Assembly (NCBI RefSeq): GCF_014839805.1 | Contig: NC_051123.1 | Location: forward strand, 3,392,727 to 3,456,726 | Reading direction: 5' to 3' | Source of the DNA: Manduca sexta | Taxonomy: Eukaryota > Arthropoda > Insecta > Lepidoptera > Sphingidae | DNA length: 64,000 nt | Part shown: piece after piece, positions 21,070-32,387 of the stretch | Layout of the letters: every line of letters starts with the position of its first letter | Numbering within the stretch: position 1 is the stretch's first letter | The notes under the pieces: generated by a model | Told to the model about the DNA's origin: nothing | What the model saw: only the letters and a program-made list of their open reading frames with translations | The model's database searches: none | Program-made: the position numbers and the translations under genes

Positions 21070-21284
21070 TCTATACATATTATAACACAAAGACCCCTTT
21101 TCTGTCTGTCTGTATGTTATCGGATTTTTCAAAATCTAAAGAACGGATTTTTACGAAATTTAGTATGGAGATAGTTTAAGACTCTGGGAAGGTTATAGGC
21201 TAGTTTTTCTCTCAGGAAAATATATAACGGGACTTTTATCCCGGAAAACTCTTTCATGCGAGCGAAGTCGCGAGGAAAGGTTAG
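21070..21284 (+). mobile_element. short Helitron-type element
   Basis: 5' end TCTATACATATTATAACAC preceded by A. The 3' region has CCCGGAAAACTCTTTCATGC, GAGCGAAGTCGCGAGG (hairpin half) and AAAGGTTAG, a mutated CTAG end. About 215 bp, without the tandem monomer. Confidence 0.75.
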
Positions 21285-21787
21285 TAATCTCTAAATATCA
21301 TCACGTGGGACGAGAAATCTAAAACACGCCATGTTCCCTTTGTTTCCTTAACTTTTGATCAAAAAACTGAACGTTGTACATAATTAAAACTTATAAATGG
21401 TGTCTACTTTTAGTTTAGTTACAATATTTTATTAAAAGTTTCTAGACACTCATTAGTCGGAATTATTGACTTAAGGCCCAAATTGTTTTTCATGAAAAGT
21501 TTTACTAACAAAGGACGAAATATTTTACATAAATAACTCAATGTTTTTATTTGACAGGTGAAATTATTTTTGTGTGAGATGCTTGGGATTGGAATCCGTG
21601 TTTAATATATGTTCAATATATCAGTGTATATATTCTTGGTAAGAGCCTTGCATAGTTTTAGTGCATTAGCTTCAATACTGCCTATCTCTTAGAAGATAGA
21701 ATGCGTGGCAATTATTCAAATAAAATCTTTGTCCTTTCTTTAAGATACCAATAAGGTCCTTACTATAATTTATTATCTTTGATTACT
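21285..21787. other. AT-rich, nothing recognised
   Basis: No frame or repeat family seen; only scattered CG dinucleotides. Confidence 0.35.
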
Positions 21788-22335
21788 GTGGTGGTGTAGT
21801 TGTAATGCGTACGCGGTACGACTGCAACTACCACGCTGAGGTCTTGGGTTCGAATCCCGGGTCGGACGAAAAATAATTGTAACTAAGTATTTACATCTTA
21901 AAAATTACTCAGTCATAGCTTGGACACCAGAAATTTGGTATGATATCATCGTACCTTGAAAAGCACTTTAAGTCGTTGGTTCTGCGCCTAATCTTTCTTC
22001 AGTCATGACAAAATGCAGTCTCACCGGACTATGACAGTGAAGGAACAGAGAGTGCACCTGTGTATTGCGCACGCACTTGTACACTATAATATTGGAAACT
22101 CGTTGCCATTGAGGCCGATATATTCAATTGTTCTAGTAAATTTCAAGGGACAGGAACATGGGTAATATATTACAAAATTGAACAAAAATTATACACTTAC
22201 TTTGTCAATATATTATCGATAATCCAGTATAAGGATCCTATAAGTAGTATTAGTTGGTAAATAAATGCATCCTGCTATCATGCTGATCTCTGAGATTGGC
22301 CATCGTGGTCGAAATTCAGCTAAGAAAGCTTCATT
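21788..22335 (+). mobile_element. SINE-B2, interrupted
   Basis: Head GGTGGTGTAGTTGTAATGCG (A-box region), CTTGGGTTCGAATCCCGGG (perfect B box), AAAAATTACTCAGTCATAGC, TGCGCCTAATC, CACCTGTGTATTGCGCACG to ACTATAATAT (22,092). The family 3' end resumes at 22,272 (GCTGATCTCTGAGATTGGCC). About 180 bp of unrelated sequence lies between and is likely an insertion or a local rearrangement. Confidence 0.75.
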
Positions 22336-22339
22336 CATT

Positions 22340-23046
22340 TCTATCAGATCACGGAATGTCTCACGGTGACGAGCTCAGTGTACAGCCACGCAGAAATTGG
22401 TGATTCTAACTTAGGGTAGATTGGCACAGTCAATCAGTCCGCTCAGTCGCCCCCCACGAAGGCTAGGCGGTAGTAATAAAGGACTTTCTCCACGAAACAA
22501 AAAAAAGGGTTGGCGCTGTTTATGGTTGGTCATGACAATTCCTTCACGCGGGCGCCTTACTTGACTCGTCAATCATTTCAAAATTGATATAAAATAAAAC
22601 ATTTAGTTAATTCAATTAGTATTTACCATTTAAATTGATGTATAAATCTATAATAAGTGAAGTTACGATAATATTTTGCGTAAAGGTTATGTCCTTGTTA
22701 TCTCAAACTTCGAGACTTTAATCAATACACTTAGCGAAGTGTACGAAGACTGAAACAAAGTTACGTTCGCAGTTTTTGCCTCATTATATAAAATTTACTT
22801 ATCAGATAAATCGCTTAAAGATTCTGTAATAAATGTTTCTATAATATAAACAGGTTTTTAGTAGACTGTCAGACATCATCGAGAAAACCTGCATTTTGGG
22901 CAAAGTGTGGAGAAGAGTAGGAACCCATTAGGATGAGCAGAATGGGGGGAGGGAATAGAAATGTCTGCGAGCCCTCATAGCCCTCAATGTGTGTTTACAA
23001 CTAAGAGGCATTCACTCTGTTGCTTGATAGAAATAGAAAACAGACA
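22340..23046. other. unclassified; GC-richer block 22,430-22,500
   Basis: The block TCAGTCGCCCCCCACGAAGG with GCTAGGCGGTAGTAATAAAG has the look of a degraded interspersed repeat 3' end, but no second copy exists in this window. Confidence 0.35.
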
Positions 23047-23197
23047 CATCCTGCATTTACCTCCAAAGGGGTATTGCAGGGGCTCAACCAGATCACCCAC
23101 TTTTCGCCAAGTGTGATCCGTCCCATGATGTGATAGGGGGCGAACCTATCGCCATATCACAAATTCCAGACTCCGAGCTGATACTGAGCAAATAGAC
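23047..23197 (-). mobile_element. SINE-B body, head missing
   Basis: CTCCAAAGGGGTATTGCAGG, CACTTTTCGCCAAGTGTG, CCGTCCCATGATGTGATAGG, CAGACTCCGAGCTGATACTG. The tRNA-like head that should follow on the right is absent. Confidence 0.8.
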
Positions 23198-25524
23198 AAT
23201 ACAGAATCTATTGTTTTCAAAATAATATTATATCTTTAAAGAAACATCCGCAGTATGCTTTTATATAGTATTCCACACTGCCGCATGCACCAACCTTCGG
23301 CAAAACGATAAATTATTTATTTATTGGCTCATAAAATACATATGAATTGGACAGTACGTATGGAAAAGTTTTTGTGGTAAGTTTTTATTTGGTTATTCAG
23401 AAGTTATTGGGTATATGAAAGTATTTGTTGGGAATGATCGAATTAATTTATATTTTGATGATCAATAATGTGTAGTTTTGTCTGACGTTAAAGATCAAAA
23501 TTCCGTAACAAATGAAAGTAGAAAAATGATTGTTAACTTAAAAAAATATGCAGATCAACCAAGGCAAATGTTTAATTGCGTTTGGTTTTAGAAAAGCATG
23601 CAAACTAAATGTATGAAAAAATATAAGTAATCTTATCTTAACAGCTATTTAAAACTTTAATTGAAAGATAAACAACAATAAGCAAATTTGGTCGACTATG
23701 AAAACCAACATCAAGATATAAACATAGAAATAGAAATACAACCATAATTACTTTGAAAACGCAGCACAAAATGGCACAATTATATACATTTCAACGTTCC
23801 AAATACAAAATGGCTTTCAACTCAGGTCAGGTAAACAAAGTTGAAAGTCGAATGGCAGACACGGTGGCAGCAAATGATTCCAAATCGCACCGCTTCATCC
23901 GACGTGACGCAGCCAATGCGTCCAAAATCTGCATGAAATATGGAAATAGATCAGCGAAGGGAAAAAGCTGTCATTGGATATTGAATTTCGTCGTTTCAAT
24001 AGCTGTTTCGTATTCCCTCGTTCCTGATTTTTTTCTTGTTTTAATTAGTGGTTTTGGTGTCGTCCATTTTAATGTATTTCTATCAGAAATTCGTGGTAAT
24101 GAAGAAAAACTCGTTACAATACAATTTTATTATTTTATTTTTAGTAATAAATCTTGTTACTCCTCATCAATTTTATGAATCACCTCAGGTATTAATTCTG
24201 CTAAATTAATTACACTATATAGCATTATACTATATATGATAGCATATTATTTCTGTTCTAACTAAAATAAAGAAGTAAATGGGCTATTTTTGTCTCTTTC
24301 ACCGTCAAATAATTGCTTTTTGGCGCGTGGGAGTCAGAATGTACCTCTATGTTCTCAGTCAGAGTTCTCTCTGACTTATAATGTCTGCTTATAGTAGGGT
24401 GGGTAGATCATTAAGGAAATAACTAGGTAACGTTTTAGCAACCAAAATATCAAGATACCGTGAATTGAAAGTCTAACCTTTCCACATTTCGCAACACGTT
24501 AAGCTTAATGATATACCAAAATTTAATTTGATAAAGTTCTGTTGATATTATATCTTGAAAATTTGGAGCGTCTATTTCATTCTCAAAACTTAGTTCTTGT
24601 TTGTTGTTTTAAGTCGGGCATACTCATATCTATCAAAGTTTTGGCCCAAACGACATTTGCCTAAGCTGTCAAACTCTTTCGGTTTGTTTAACGTTTATTA
24701 ATATTATCATTTCTAGTTACACTTAGGCTTTGGCTTCTTCCTTTACAGTAGATAGCTGTCTATCTATCTACAGTACCGATACAGTGCTGACTGAGTTATA
24801 TAACTTATCAATTATCATCAAACATTTTTCTTTATCCTCAATTTTCCACATATCCGTGCATCATATCTTCCCTTATTTACTTTCTATGTTATATTTATCA
24901 TTTAACTATCGACTATATACTGGCTTTCTTATGAATGATCAGTATATAGTCTATAAATCAGTATATAATCAGATCTAACGCAAAAATATGACAATTACTA
25001 TATCTTAAAAAAAATCCAAAAATGGCCGGGCTTTGGGCTTGTATGGATTTATATGGAATGCAATATCCCTCGTTACTGAATCCACATAACATTTTAGCAT
25101 TATTCGTGGTCATTCACGTGTGTACGTAGTTTGGTACATAACTAAAACGCGAACACCTTAGTGCTTAGTGTATGTTTTTACAAACTTATGCGCGAACCTC
25201 TGGTTTATAGACGTGGTTTCTCATATATATAATTGGTAAATAACTAACTACCTGTTTTATCTTTACTTAAGAAGCTTGGTCGTAATTTTATGACTATGTA
25301 GCTTCATACGTCCGCTTTCACCAATGTTCTATCACTTTTCACAATTTTAAAATATTTTTGTAATAAAACCCTATCCCCTTCTGACATAGTTCCAACAAAA
25401 AACTATTTATAACGGGATCCAGTTCTACATTTAATTAAATCGGAACGCAAAAAAAGACCGGCTGCCAGATTTCAAGACACTGTGAACTCATTCTGCGTAA
25501 ATTGGACCGCCAACAGCTAAAAAA
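23198..25524. other. long single-copy stretch; weak exon-like patch at 23,820-23,940
   Basis: A plus-strand frame of 141 codons (23,753-24,178) has a basic N-terminal part and one hydrophobic segment (VVSIAVSYSLVPDFFLVLIS). On the minus strand the same patch shows a pyrimidine tract and CAG acceptor next to a GC-richer 100 bp (boundary near 23,928). Neither reading has a recognised domain. The rest is AT-rich. Confidence 0.3.
24911..24951. repeat. perfect 12-bp inverted repeat
   Basis: GACTATATACTG (24,911-24,922) and CAGTATATAGTC (24,940-24,951) flank a 17-nt loop. A further half copy, CAGTATATAATC, follows at about 24,959. Confidence 0.8.
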
Positions 25525-25685
25525 TTTAAAAAGATGTTTAATTGTAAAATGTTTGTCGACTTTGACTTTGCGGATGACCAACACCTCAGTCCCACCCGTG
25601 ACCACGAAGGCTGCAGTCTTCGAAACGTCGGGAAAAATCTAAAATATTGAAAGCGCGATAAAATCCGAAAAATAGTTTAACCTTA
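25525..25685 (-). repeat. family I repeat
   Basis: GATGACCAACACCTCAGTCC, GTGACCACGAAGGCTGCAG, TTCGAAACGTCGGGAAAAA, GATAAAATCCGAAAAATAG, colinear with 12,836-13,020 in reverse. Confidence 0.7.
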
Positions 25686-26004
25686 GCTCAGTATAAAGTG
25701 TATTACAAACGAATTCCCGAACTTCTAGAACACATTTTATATCGACACTGGTCTCATGGGAAACTAATGAATATAAACGTTCAAACTTCAAGTGACTTTT
25801 GTTCTATACTCCATTCATTTTTCGAATCAAATAATACTTCTTAGTTGTTCCGTTGAAAGTCACCTATATAGTATTTATAACATCATAGAATGAAATTTGG
25901 TTTAGCAAAGTATGTGCACTACTTGCTAATTTCAATAACCGATTCTAATCGCTTTTTTCCATCTATCAAAGATTTTTTACGTTCACGGCCAGGTTATCCT
26001 ACTG

Positions 26005-26174
26005 CCCGTATTAGTAAGTGGAGAGGGTCCGATAGAATGACGACTGACAATAGATGATTAGCCTTCGACAGTCGACACAATTATGCCGGCCTTACGTGAG
26101 CCACTATGACGGGTTTTAACACCTTCTCTACGGTGGTCGCTATCCGGGCGAATATAAAATATATCCTACCACCA
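26005..26174 (-). mobile_element. family C, internally deleted
   Basis: The right end GGTGGTCGCTATCCGGGCG with ATATAAAATATATCCTACC is the 5' hairpin. The segment between the CCGGCC and TTACGTGAGCC blocks lacks about 45 bp present in the copy at 34,652. The second hairpin is intact in outline. Confidence 0.8.
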
Positions 26175-26308
26175 ATAAAAGCAAAGATTGGTTGTAATTA
26201 AAGTATTGCTTTTAATCTATTTTAATGACCAAATAAATAAGTACAGGTACCGCTCCAAAGGCCTAAATGAAAATAATTCTTTCACAAGTACACTTTTATA
26301 TTACAGAA

Positions 26309-26704
26309 CTAGCTTTTGACTGCGGCTTCGCCCGCATGGAAAGAATATTCTGGGATAAATATATTCCAGGGAAAAATGGCCTATAGTACTCAATAATGTA
26401 TCATCATCATCATCATCATCATCATCATTTCAGCCGGGAATCGTCCACTGTTGGACATAGGCCTCCCTCATTGACCGCCACAGGGACCGGTTCTGGGCCG
26501 CCCTCATCCATCAGACTCCGGCGACTCTCACCAGGTCGTCGGTCCATCTCGTGAGGGGCCTGCCTGCGTCTCCCGGCTCGTGGCCGCCACTCCAGAACTT
26601 CAATAATGTAGTTTCCTCTTATTTATTTTTTTCAAAATCGGCTTGTAGTTTAGTATCAGTGCGTTTAAACAAACAAACTATTCAGCTTTATGTATTAGTA
26701 GAGA
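26309..26704 (-). mobile_element. Helitron with nested LINE insert
   Basis: Minus-strand 3' end GCAAAAGCTAG equivalent (CTAG at 26,309-26,312, then T) with the hairpin CGGGCGAAGCCGC nearby. The 5' end TCTACTAATACATAAAGC follows A|TC at about 26,704, next to a TTTGTTTGTTTAAACGC stretch. The interior is split by the LINE at 26,401-26,599; without it the element is about 185 bp. Confidence 0.8.
26401..26599 (-). pseudogene. LINE ORF2 C-terminus inserted in a Helitron
   Basis: Minus strand: VLEWRPRAGRRRQAPHE, one-base frameshift, WTDDLVRVAGV, stop, WMRAAQNRSLWRSMREAYV then QQWTIPG with its stop, followed by an (ATG)n tail ((ATCATC)n at 26,401). The 11-mer TCAATAATGTA is repeated at 26,390-26,400 and 26,600-26,610, an exact target duplication. 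5'-truncated retroposition, later mutated. Confidence 0.9.
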
Positions 26705-27034
26705 TTAACAGGTACGTCAATCGGAAAGTATAATTGCTTTACAAAAACTGGAAACACAATTTCCATTCGAAAAAGGGTTCGATTTATAGGGATTCCGCTA
26801 AACCTATCTGTGACACAAATGCGATTAAACGCTGAAACTGGAACGGAATAGAAAACAAACGCGGACGGTTGGTTGGCGAATGATTTTTGCATTTCCCTTT
26901 GCTTTTATTCGATTTGATTTACAGATGTTTATGTCTCTTGATGATTGTGTTGAAGTCATATGTAGTTTAACCCCCTTATTCATAGACGTTATTTCGTTTT
27001 TCGCGCTTAACAAATTAATCAAATTTAATTAAAT

Positions 27035-27130
27035 GGTTTCCCAAGATACAGGCTCAGCCTAATTTAAGAACCTCTGGTATTTTTTTTGTACTTTTCTTTT
27101 ATTTAAATAAAGATTTTTCATTTTCATTTT
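27035..27130 (+). repeat. possible retroelement 3' end
   Basis: AGATACAGGCTCAGCCTAAT, TTTTGTACTTTTCTTTTATT, AAATAAAGA, then a TTTTCATTTTTCATTT run. The AATAAA signal plus simple tail suggests a LINE 3' untranslated end; no coding part precedes it. Confidence 0.4.
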
Positions 27131-27151
27131 TCATTTATCTAAAGATGGACA

Positions 27152-27560
27152 ACAAGTCTGTTTCTCAGTGGTAACGGAATCCCTCCAAGCCGAATTTCGG
27201 CCACGGCGGCCAATCTCAACGGAGATCAGCCACGCAGGAGATATTATAGAACTCAAGTGTGTGCACAATACACAGGTGCACTCTATGTCCCTTCACTCTC
27301 ATAGTGCGATAAGACAGCAGTCCGACATGACTGGAGAGAGATCAGGCGCAGAACCAATGGCTTTACATGCTTTCCATATTACGGGAGTATCACACCGCCA
27401 ACATCCTGACTTCGAGCTACCACTGAGTAATTTTTAAGATGAAAATACCCAGACACATTTATTTGGCTCGACCCGGGATTTGAATTCAGGACCTCAGCGC
27501 GGTATTAGTATTCGTACCGTGTTCAATAACAACTACGCCACCGAGACAGTCAGAAAATAA
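27152..27560 (-). mobile_element. SINE-B2, full-length (about 400 bp)
   Basis: Minus strand: CTGTCTCGGTGGCGTAGTTG (A box region), GAATTCAAATCCCGGGTCG (B box), AAAAATTACTCAGTGGTAGC, TGCGCCTGATCTCTCTCC, CACCTGTGTATTGTGCAC, GCTGATCTCCGTTGAGATTG, GGCCGCCGTGGCCGAAATTC, ending GGGATTCCGTTAC. The head is related to SINE-B but the body differs, so B and B2 share only the tRNA-like part. Confidence 0.85.
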
Positions 27561-28042
27561 TAAAGATTATTAACGGTATGTATAACAATGATTTGAATTA
27601 TGAGAATAAATTTAAATATAAACTGCCTGGTTACAGCTAACGAGGAGTACACCTGCTTTGTTCTTTTGATTAAGTTTGCGTTAGTTTCCTAAATAGACTA
27701 CTAAGCGGCTACGGATAATAAAACTTGTTCATTGTAAACTACATTTTGTACAATACAATTATGAAGATTATCTTCACTTTTGGGAGTTTGATTTGTTTAT
27801 CCTAAACAAAGTTGTAAGGAAAATTGATTCTAATAAATATATAGTTTCCTTTAATCAAATAATTAAGTTTTGAATTTCTTTTATACTGGGCCTGGCAGAC
27901 GTCCTGCCCCAGACCACAATTTATAAAAAAAACTATTTTATCTATGTTTATTTATCACGTACGCAAACAAAGTTGCACTTATGATTCGTCAAAACAATTT
28001 ATAAGAATAATATTAATTGTTATTTCTAAATAACTATTAAAA
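27561..28042. other. no gene; one odd GC-rich word
   Basis: Around 27,890 the text GGGCCTGGCAGACGTCCTGC (a GGCAGGACGTC-type inverted repeat) stands in AT-rich DNA just before the Helitron; it may be another repeat's margin. Confidence 0.35.
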
Positions 28043-28804
28043 TCTATACTATTATATAAAGCTGAAGAGTTTGTTTGTTTGTTTGTTTGTTTGAACGCGC
28101 TAATCTCAGGAACTACCGGTCCAAACTGAAAAATTATTTTTGCGTTGGATAGCCCTTTGTTCGTGGAGTGCTATATGCTATATATCATCACGCTATACCC
28201 AATAGGAGCGGAGCAGTAATGGCTAATCTCAGGAACTACCGGTCCAAACTGAAAAATTCTTTTTGCGTTGGATAGCCCTTTGTTCCTGGAGTGCTATAGG
28301 CTATATATCATCACGCTATGACTAATAGGAGCGGAGCAGTAATGGCTAATCTCAGGAACTACCGTGTTTGAACTGAAATATCTTTTTGTGTTGGATAGCC
28401 CTTTGTTCCTGGAGTGCTATAGGCTATATATCATCACGCTATGACCAATCGGAGCGGAGCAGTAATGAAACATGTTGCATAAACGGGGAAAAATTATTAG
28501 TTTTGAGAGCTTCCGTTGCGTGCGCTGCGTAAACGATTAAAGTTATGCAACAATGATGTATGAAGGGATTATTCCTCTTAAAAAGTTCTAAAAAATATAT
28601 TATAAAACAAAGTCCCCCGCTGCATTTGTCTGCCTGAACGTGTTAAACTCAAAAACTACCCAACGTATTAAGATGAAATTTGGTATGGAGACAGTTTGAG
28701 ACCCTGGGAAGAACATAGGCTCCCGGGAAACTACTACTTTTATAACGGAAAACTTTAGCCTGAAAAACTTTATAACGCGGGCGGAGCCGCGGGCAAAAGC
28801 TATC
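28043..28804 (+). mobile_element. Helitron with internal tandem array
   Basis: 5' end A|TCTATACTATTATATAAAGC, then a (GTTT)n run and AACGCGC. Three 123-bp monomers (28,101-28,467) follow, then TTGCGTGCGCTGCGTAAACG, AGTCCCCCGCTGC, AACTACCCAACGTATTAAG, GGAAGAACATAGGCTCCCGG, the GC-rich 3' hairpin (GCGGGCGGAGCCGC) and GGCAAAAGCTAT, one base off the usual CTAG. No protein-coding capacity. This matches the lepidopteran non-autonomous Helitron type often associated with microsatellite flanks. Confidence 0.85.
28101..28467 (+). repeat. 3 x 123-bp tandem monomers inside Helitron
   Basis: Monomers begin with TAATCTCAGGAACTACCG at 28,101, 28,224 and 28,347. Each contains TTGGATAGCCCTTTGTTC, TATATATCATCACGCTAT and ends GGAGCGGAGCAGTAATG. 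Monomer 3 is the most diverged near its start (GTGTTTGAACTG). Confidence 0.95.
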
Positions 28805-29377
28805 ACTTATATAACTACAGACATTTTAATAGTAGTAGTAGAATAGAGCCAGCTCGGGCTGGCAGGTAGGGAGAAATGAAAGTAAACGCCTCAGTATCCT
28901 CACCGGTAAGGACATGAGCCCTAGCCTAGCTAACCTACCAGCCTTTCACTAGCTACCTAAGTCATGACTTCCCGAAGAAGACAGGCAGAAAGGAACCTTA
29001 CCATCAGGTGCAGTAGGTTCAGTTTGCCGTGCAGGTTTAAAAATCTTCAAGGTAAACTGATATAAGAGACAGAGGACAAATGCAAAGAATATTAAGCAAA
29101 ACACTTCAAAGATTAGTTTCGCCGTTACATAGCACGAACGTGACACGAAATATCGTAGATGTACCAGCTTTGTTTTTAAATGCGCAATGCATCATACGAA
29201 CAAGAAATGTTCCAAATGCATACAGTTTCTCTGAATTTTTATGATCGCATTTTAAAATAATGTAAGTCATATTTGTCCCTGTTTCTTTTAGTATTAAGTT
29301 TATTGTTTCTTCTCTATATTTCATGTAAGAATTACTTCATACATTATGTATTAATTATCGTATAAAATTTATTTCAA
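28805..29377. other. single-copy DNA with GC-richer core
   Basis: 28,840-29,030 (GAGCCAGCTCGGGCTGGCAG, an imperfect inverted repeat; GTAAGGACATGAGCCCTAGC) is GC-richer than its flanks; no repeat partner in the window. Confidence 0.35.
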
Positions 29378-29560
29378 TAGTTGCTTTTGCTCGCAACTTT
29401 GCTCGCGTAAAGGAATTTTCCGAGATAAAAGCCCCGCTATATATTTTCCCGGGATAAAAAGTACACTATAACCTTCTTAGGGTCTTAAATTATCTCCATA
29501 CTTAATTTCATAAAAATCCGTTAATAATTTAACAGAAATCCTAATGAATAATAAAAATAT
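29378..29560 (-). mobile_element. degraded Helitron-type copy
   Basis: GTTGCTTTTGCTCGCAACTT (mutated CTAG end and hairpin), TTTTCCGAGATAAAAGCCCC, TATATTTTCCCGGGATAAAA, AATTATCTCCATACTTAATT. The 5' end is not identifiable. Confidence 0.65.
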
Positions 29561-31012
29561 TAAACAGAGATAGCTTACTAGTATAATTTCAACGCTCGTC
29601 AGAGCTTAGCCGCGGAATATATTTGTGCCTACGGACAAAATACGTGTGCCTATTTTAACGGCTTGCGGTACTAAGGCCTGCGTGGGGGTTTAGGTTATGA
29701 TCAACCGCTAACATTATCAACAATCGTATTATAGTGTATTCGAAACTGAGGCATGTATCCGTTCGCGGCAACTATCCGGCTTTTACCCTACTTATATTAT
29801 GCCTTCAAGCCTTGAACACCGATTCGCCAGAATCAATGTACACTGAAACTGATTAATTTCTCTAAATTATAATAACTTACCAATCATATGTTACATCTTC
29901 CCTAAATCTTATAGACTATCCCACGGATTTCACGCAAAACCCAGTACCCGAAAACACGATATACACCAAAACAATACGACATCTCACGTGAATTTCAGAT
30001 AACCCGACCAAGAGACAATGATCTATTACCCTGCCATTTACACACAATGGTTTTCAATTTAGCCAGCTTTATAATAGTTTACTAGGACGTTAAAGCCCCA
30101 CGGTTTAGAGTTAGCTAAGCTGTATTGGGCCTTTGTACAGGCCTAAATCGCTTGCATACGCTTGTGATGACATAAATAAATGATTAACCACGAAATGACC
30201 AATTATTTGTGGTTGATTTTGGATTAAATTTAAATTTAAAACGTAGATTGATCATATGCAGTCTTACTTATAAACTTGTTTTAGCGTTAAGAGGTGGTCA
30301 AAAATTGCTTAAGTAATTGTTAAAATCGGCACCGGTTTCCTAGTTTAAACCTTATTCAGAGGCCAGATGGCAAGTTTTGGTTTACAGCTGATCGAAGAAA
30401 TTTGTGTTTTAACTAAGCATAGCTCTGCAATGTTTTATAAGTAAAACTGATGACTACAAACATATCTCTTAGTAGTCATAATAATAGTAGTAGCCATAAT
30501 GCTAGAGAACTCCAAAGCAAAAAATCTAAGGAGGTAGGTTGCCGAGGTTGTATACCAGCGTATTCCTAACTAAACGTGTAAAAAATAGAAATTATATACA
30601 TTCAAAATTTACAAAAGGTATAACAATGTAAGGAATTTAAACGTAACTAACAAAGGTATAAAAAGGAAAGGACTTTTTTGAAAGGCAACTAACTTTTTAA
30701 ATTTCTTTAATACTATGATAAAACAAAAAATTAACTACATAATATATACTAAGTCATAATGATCGGTAATTTAATTATGTCACGGCATTTTTTATACTAA
30801 TTAGGTTAGTTTAAGCTTTCCTTTCAAACAAAAATGATCAAAGAAGGTTCTGTATTCCATAATTTTTTGTCCTTATTCCATAATTATTTTAGGTGCCGCG
30901 CAGACGTTATCAATTTGTTACACAGAATAAAATATATTTTTTTAATAAGTTTATTTGCCAAAAAAAATGATAATTTGATTAAATATTAAATCGATACAAT
31001 AAAACAATCTTT
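29561..31012. other. long single-copy stretch
   Basis: 29,590-29,850 is relatively GC-rich (TAGCCGCGGAATATATTTGT, CCGTTCGCGGCAACTATCCG). From 30,560 onward it is AT-rich with long A/T runs. No open frame with exon signals found. Confidence 0.4.
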
Positions 31013-31192
31013 TTTTTATTGATTTGGATGATGAGACCAGCTTGCCGTTCGCCTGATGGTAAGCGATACGACCGCCCATAAACAGTAGAAACGCCGTCCA
31101 ACAACGTGAATTACAAAGTATTTTTCGGTATTCTACTGCGTTCGCTATCCTGAAACATGAGATGTTAAGTCTTATTATATCCGTAGTTACAC
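31013..31192 (-). mobile_element. family D, 3' part
   Basis: The minus strand ends ...AAATCAATAAAAAAAAG, so AATAAA plus A-rich tail marks the 3' end. Includes the short frame (CNSRCWTAFLLFMGGRIAYH) without a stop. Confidence 0.75.
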
Positions 31193-31199
31193 TAGCTTT

Positions 31200-31278
31200 G
31201 CCCGATCCGAGATTCGAACCCAGGACCTCAGAGCGCTGCCGTACCGCACATACAGTACAACTACGCCACCGAGACAGT
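31200..31278 (-). mobile_element. SINE-B head only
   Basis: Minus: ACTGTCTCGGTGGCGTAGTT, GCGGTACGGCAGCGCTCTG, GGTCCTGGGTTCGAATCTCG (B box). Only the tRNA-like region survives, directly next to family D. Confidence 0.75.
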
Positions 31279-31610
31279 CCTTGAATTAATAATTAATAGC
31301 ATTAATTGCTTCCTCTCAATGCGTCTTAAGAATTTTATGAAATGTCTCTTCTATATTAGGTTGACAACTTGACTTTATTCATTATTCAAAAGTAAACACA
31401 GGTTACCCATACAGGCATAACAGTTTGCTTTAAAGCGCTTCAAGCTATATGAATTAAGCGCTTGAGGATTGATTTATTAAACACAAAACTAACTTTATAA
31501 ACCGTTCCGTGCTTGTACGAAGATGTAGCACATTATTGTTTGCTACAATTTCAATATGCTTTGTCGTGGAGTTTCAACTGCGTTCCTAACTATGTAAGAC
31601 ATATTATTTT

Positions 31611-31838
31611 TGCTAGTGGTAGGATATATTATATCCGCCCGGATAATGACCACAGTACACAAGGTGTTAAAACCCGCCATAATAGTTCGTCAGTGTGTCG
31701 TGTTCCGGGGTCGACCTGTACATCAAGTTCTAACAGCCCGGCATTAATGTGTCGACTGTCTAGGGGTAATCATCTCGCGTTGGTCGACCCTCTATTAGAC
31801 TTCACTCCACTTACCATCAGATGCTGTAGAGTCACTTT
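31611..31838 (+). mobile_element. family C, full-length
   Basis: AGTGGTAGGATATATTATAT with CCGCCCGGATAATGACCAC (5' hairpin), CACAAGGTGTTAAAACCCGC, CATCAAGTTCTAACAGCCCG, GTCGACTGTCTAGGGGTAAT with CGCGTTGGTCGAC (second hairpin, partly decayed), CTTACCATCAGATGC, GAGTCACTTTG end. Confidence 0.85.
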
Positions 31839-32387
31839 GTGTGTTCGTATAAAAAATATATATAAAATATTTACCCTATAAAATACATACAATATATCAT
31901 AATCGTAGTCCCATAATGTAATTAGGTGTGAGCTCATTACAAAATGAGCGTCACAGTTCAATTCGAGGGTAACCAGATATGTGTTATGAATTGTAAAACT
32001 CAGCCGATTTAATTATTCGATCTGGTAAACAAATATAGAGCCTCATAGGGTTCAGAATAACAGTGCAACCACTTAACTAATGGGGATCTCGACTTCACCA
32101 GTTACGTTTTAAAAATTACCAGAAAGCAGCAATATCCAAAGGTGCCTTTCAACTTATAACAAATCAATATACACTTCTAGAATCGTAATAAAAGCCTAAG
32201 TTTTAAGTAGTTAAGTGGTTAGGAACTAATTGGATTATGTACTTAGGCCTTTACTTCACAAAAGCCATTAGAGTGACATTGGACTTGGAGATAGGTTAAT
32301 ACTAGTAGAGTATGCTGTATGATATAATTTGTCTAGCCATGGTGAGTACCCCCATTCTTGCTGCTAAGCGGCAATTAATACATACAT
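31839..32387. other. no repeat or gene recognised
   Basis: AT-rich with one GC-richer patch at 32,035-32,105. Confidence 0.35.

Noticed and set aside
25550..25660. coding domain in family I
   Set aside because: The minus family I segment gives a stop-free plus reading of about 25 residues, but it is not maintained in the other copies, and no protein family fits.
27168..27437. protein-coding gene of about 89 codons
   Set aside because: The frame lies wholly within a minus-strand SINE-B2 and also appears in shifted form in the copy at 39,968; it is a repeat shadow.
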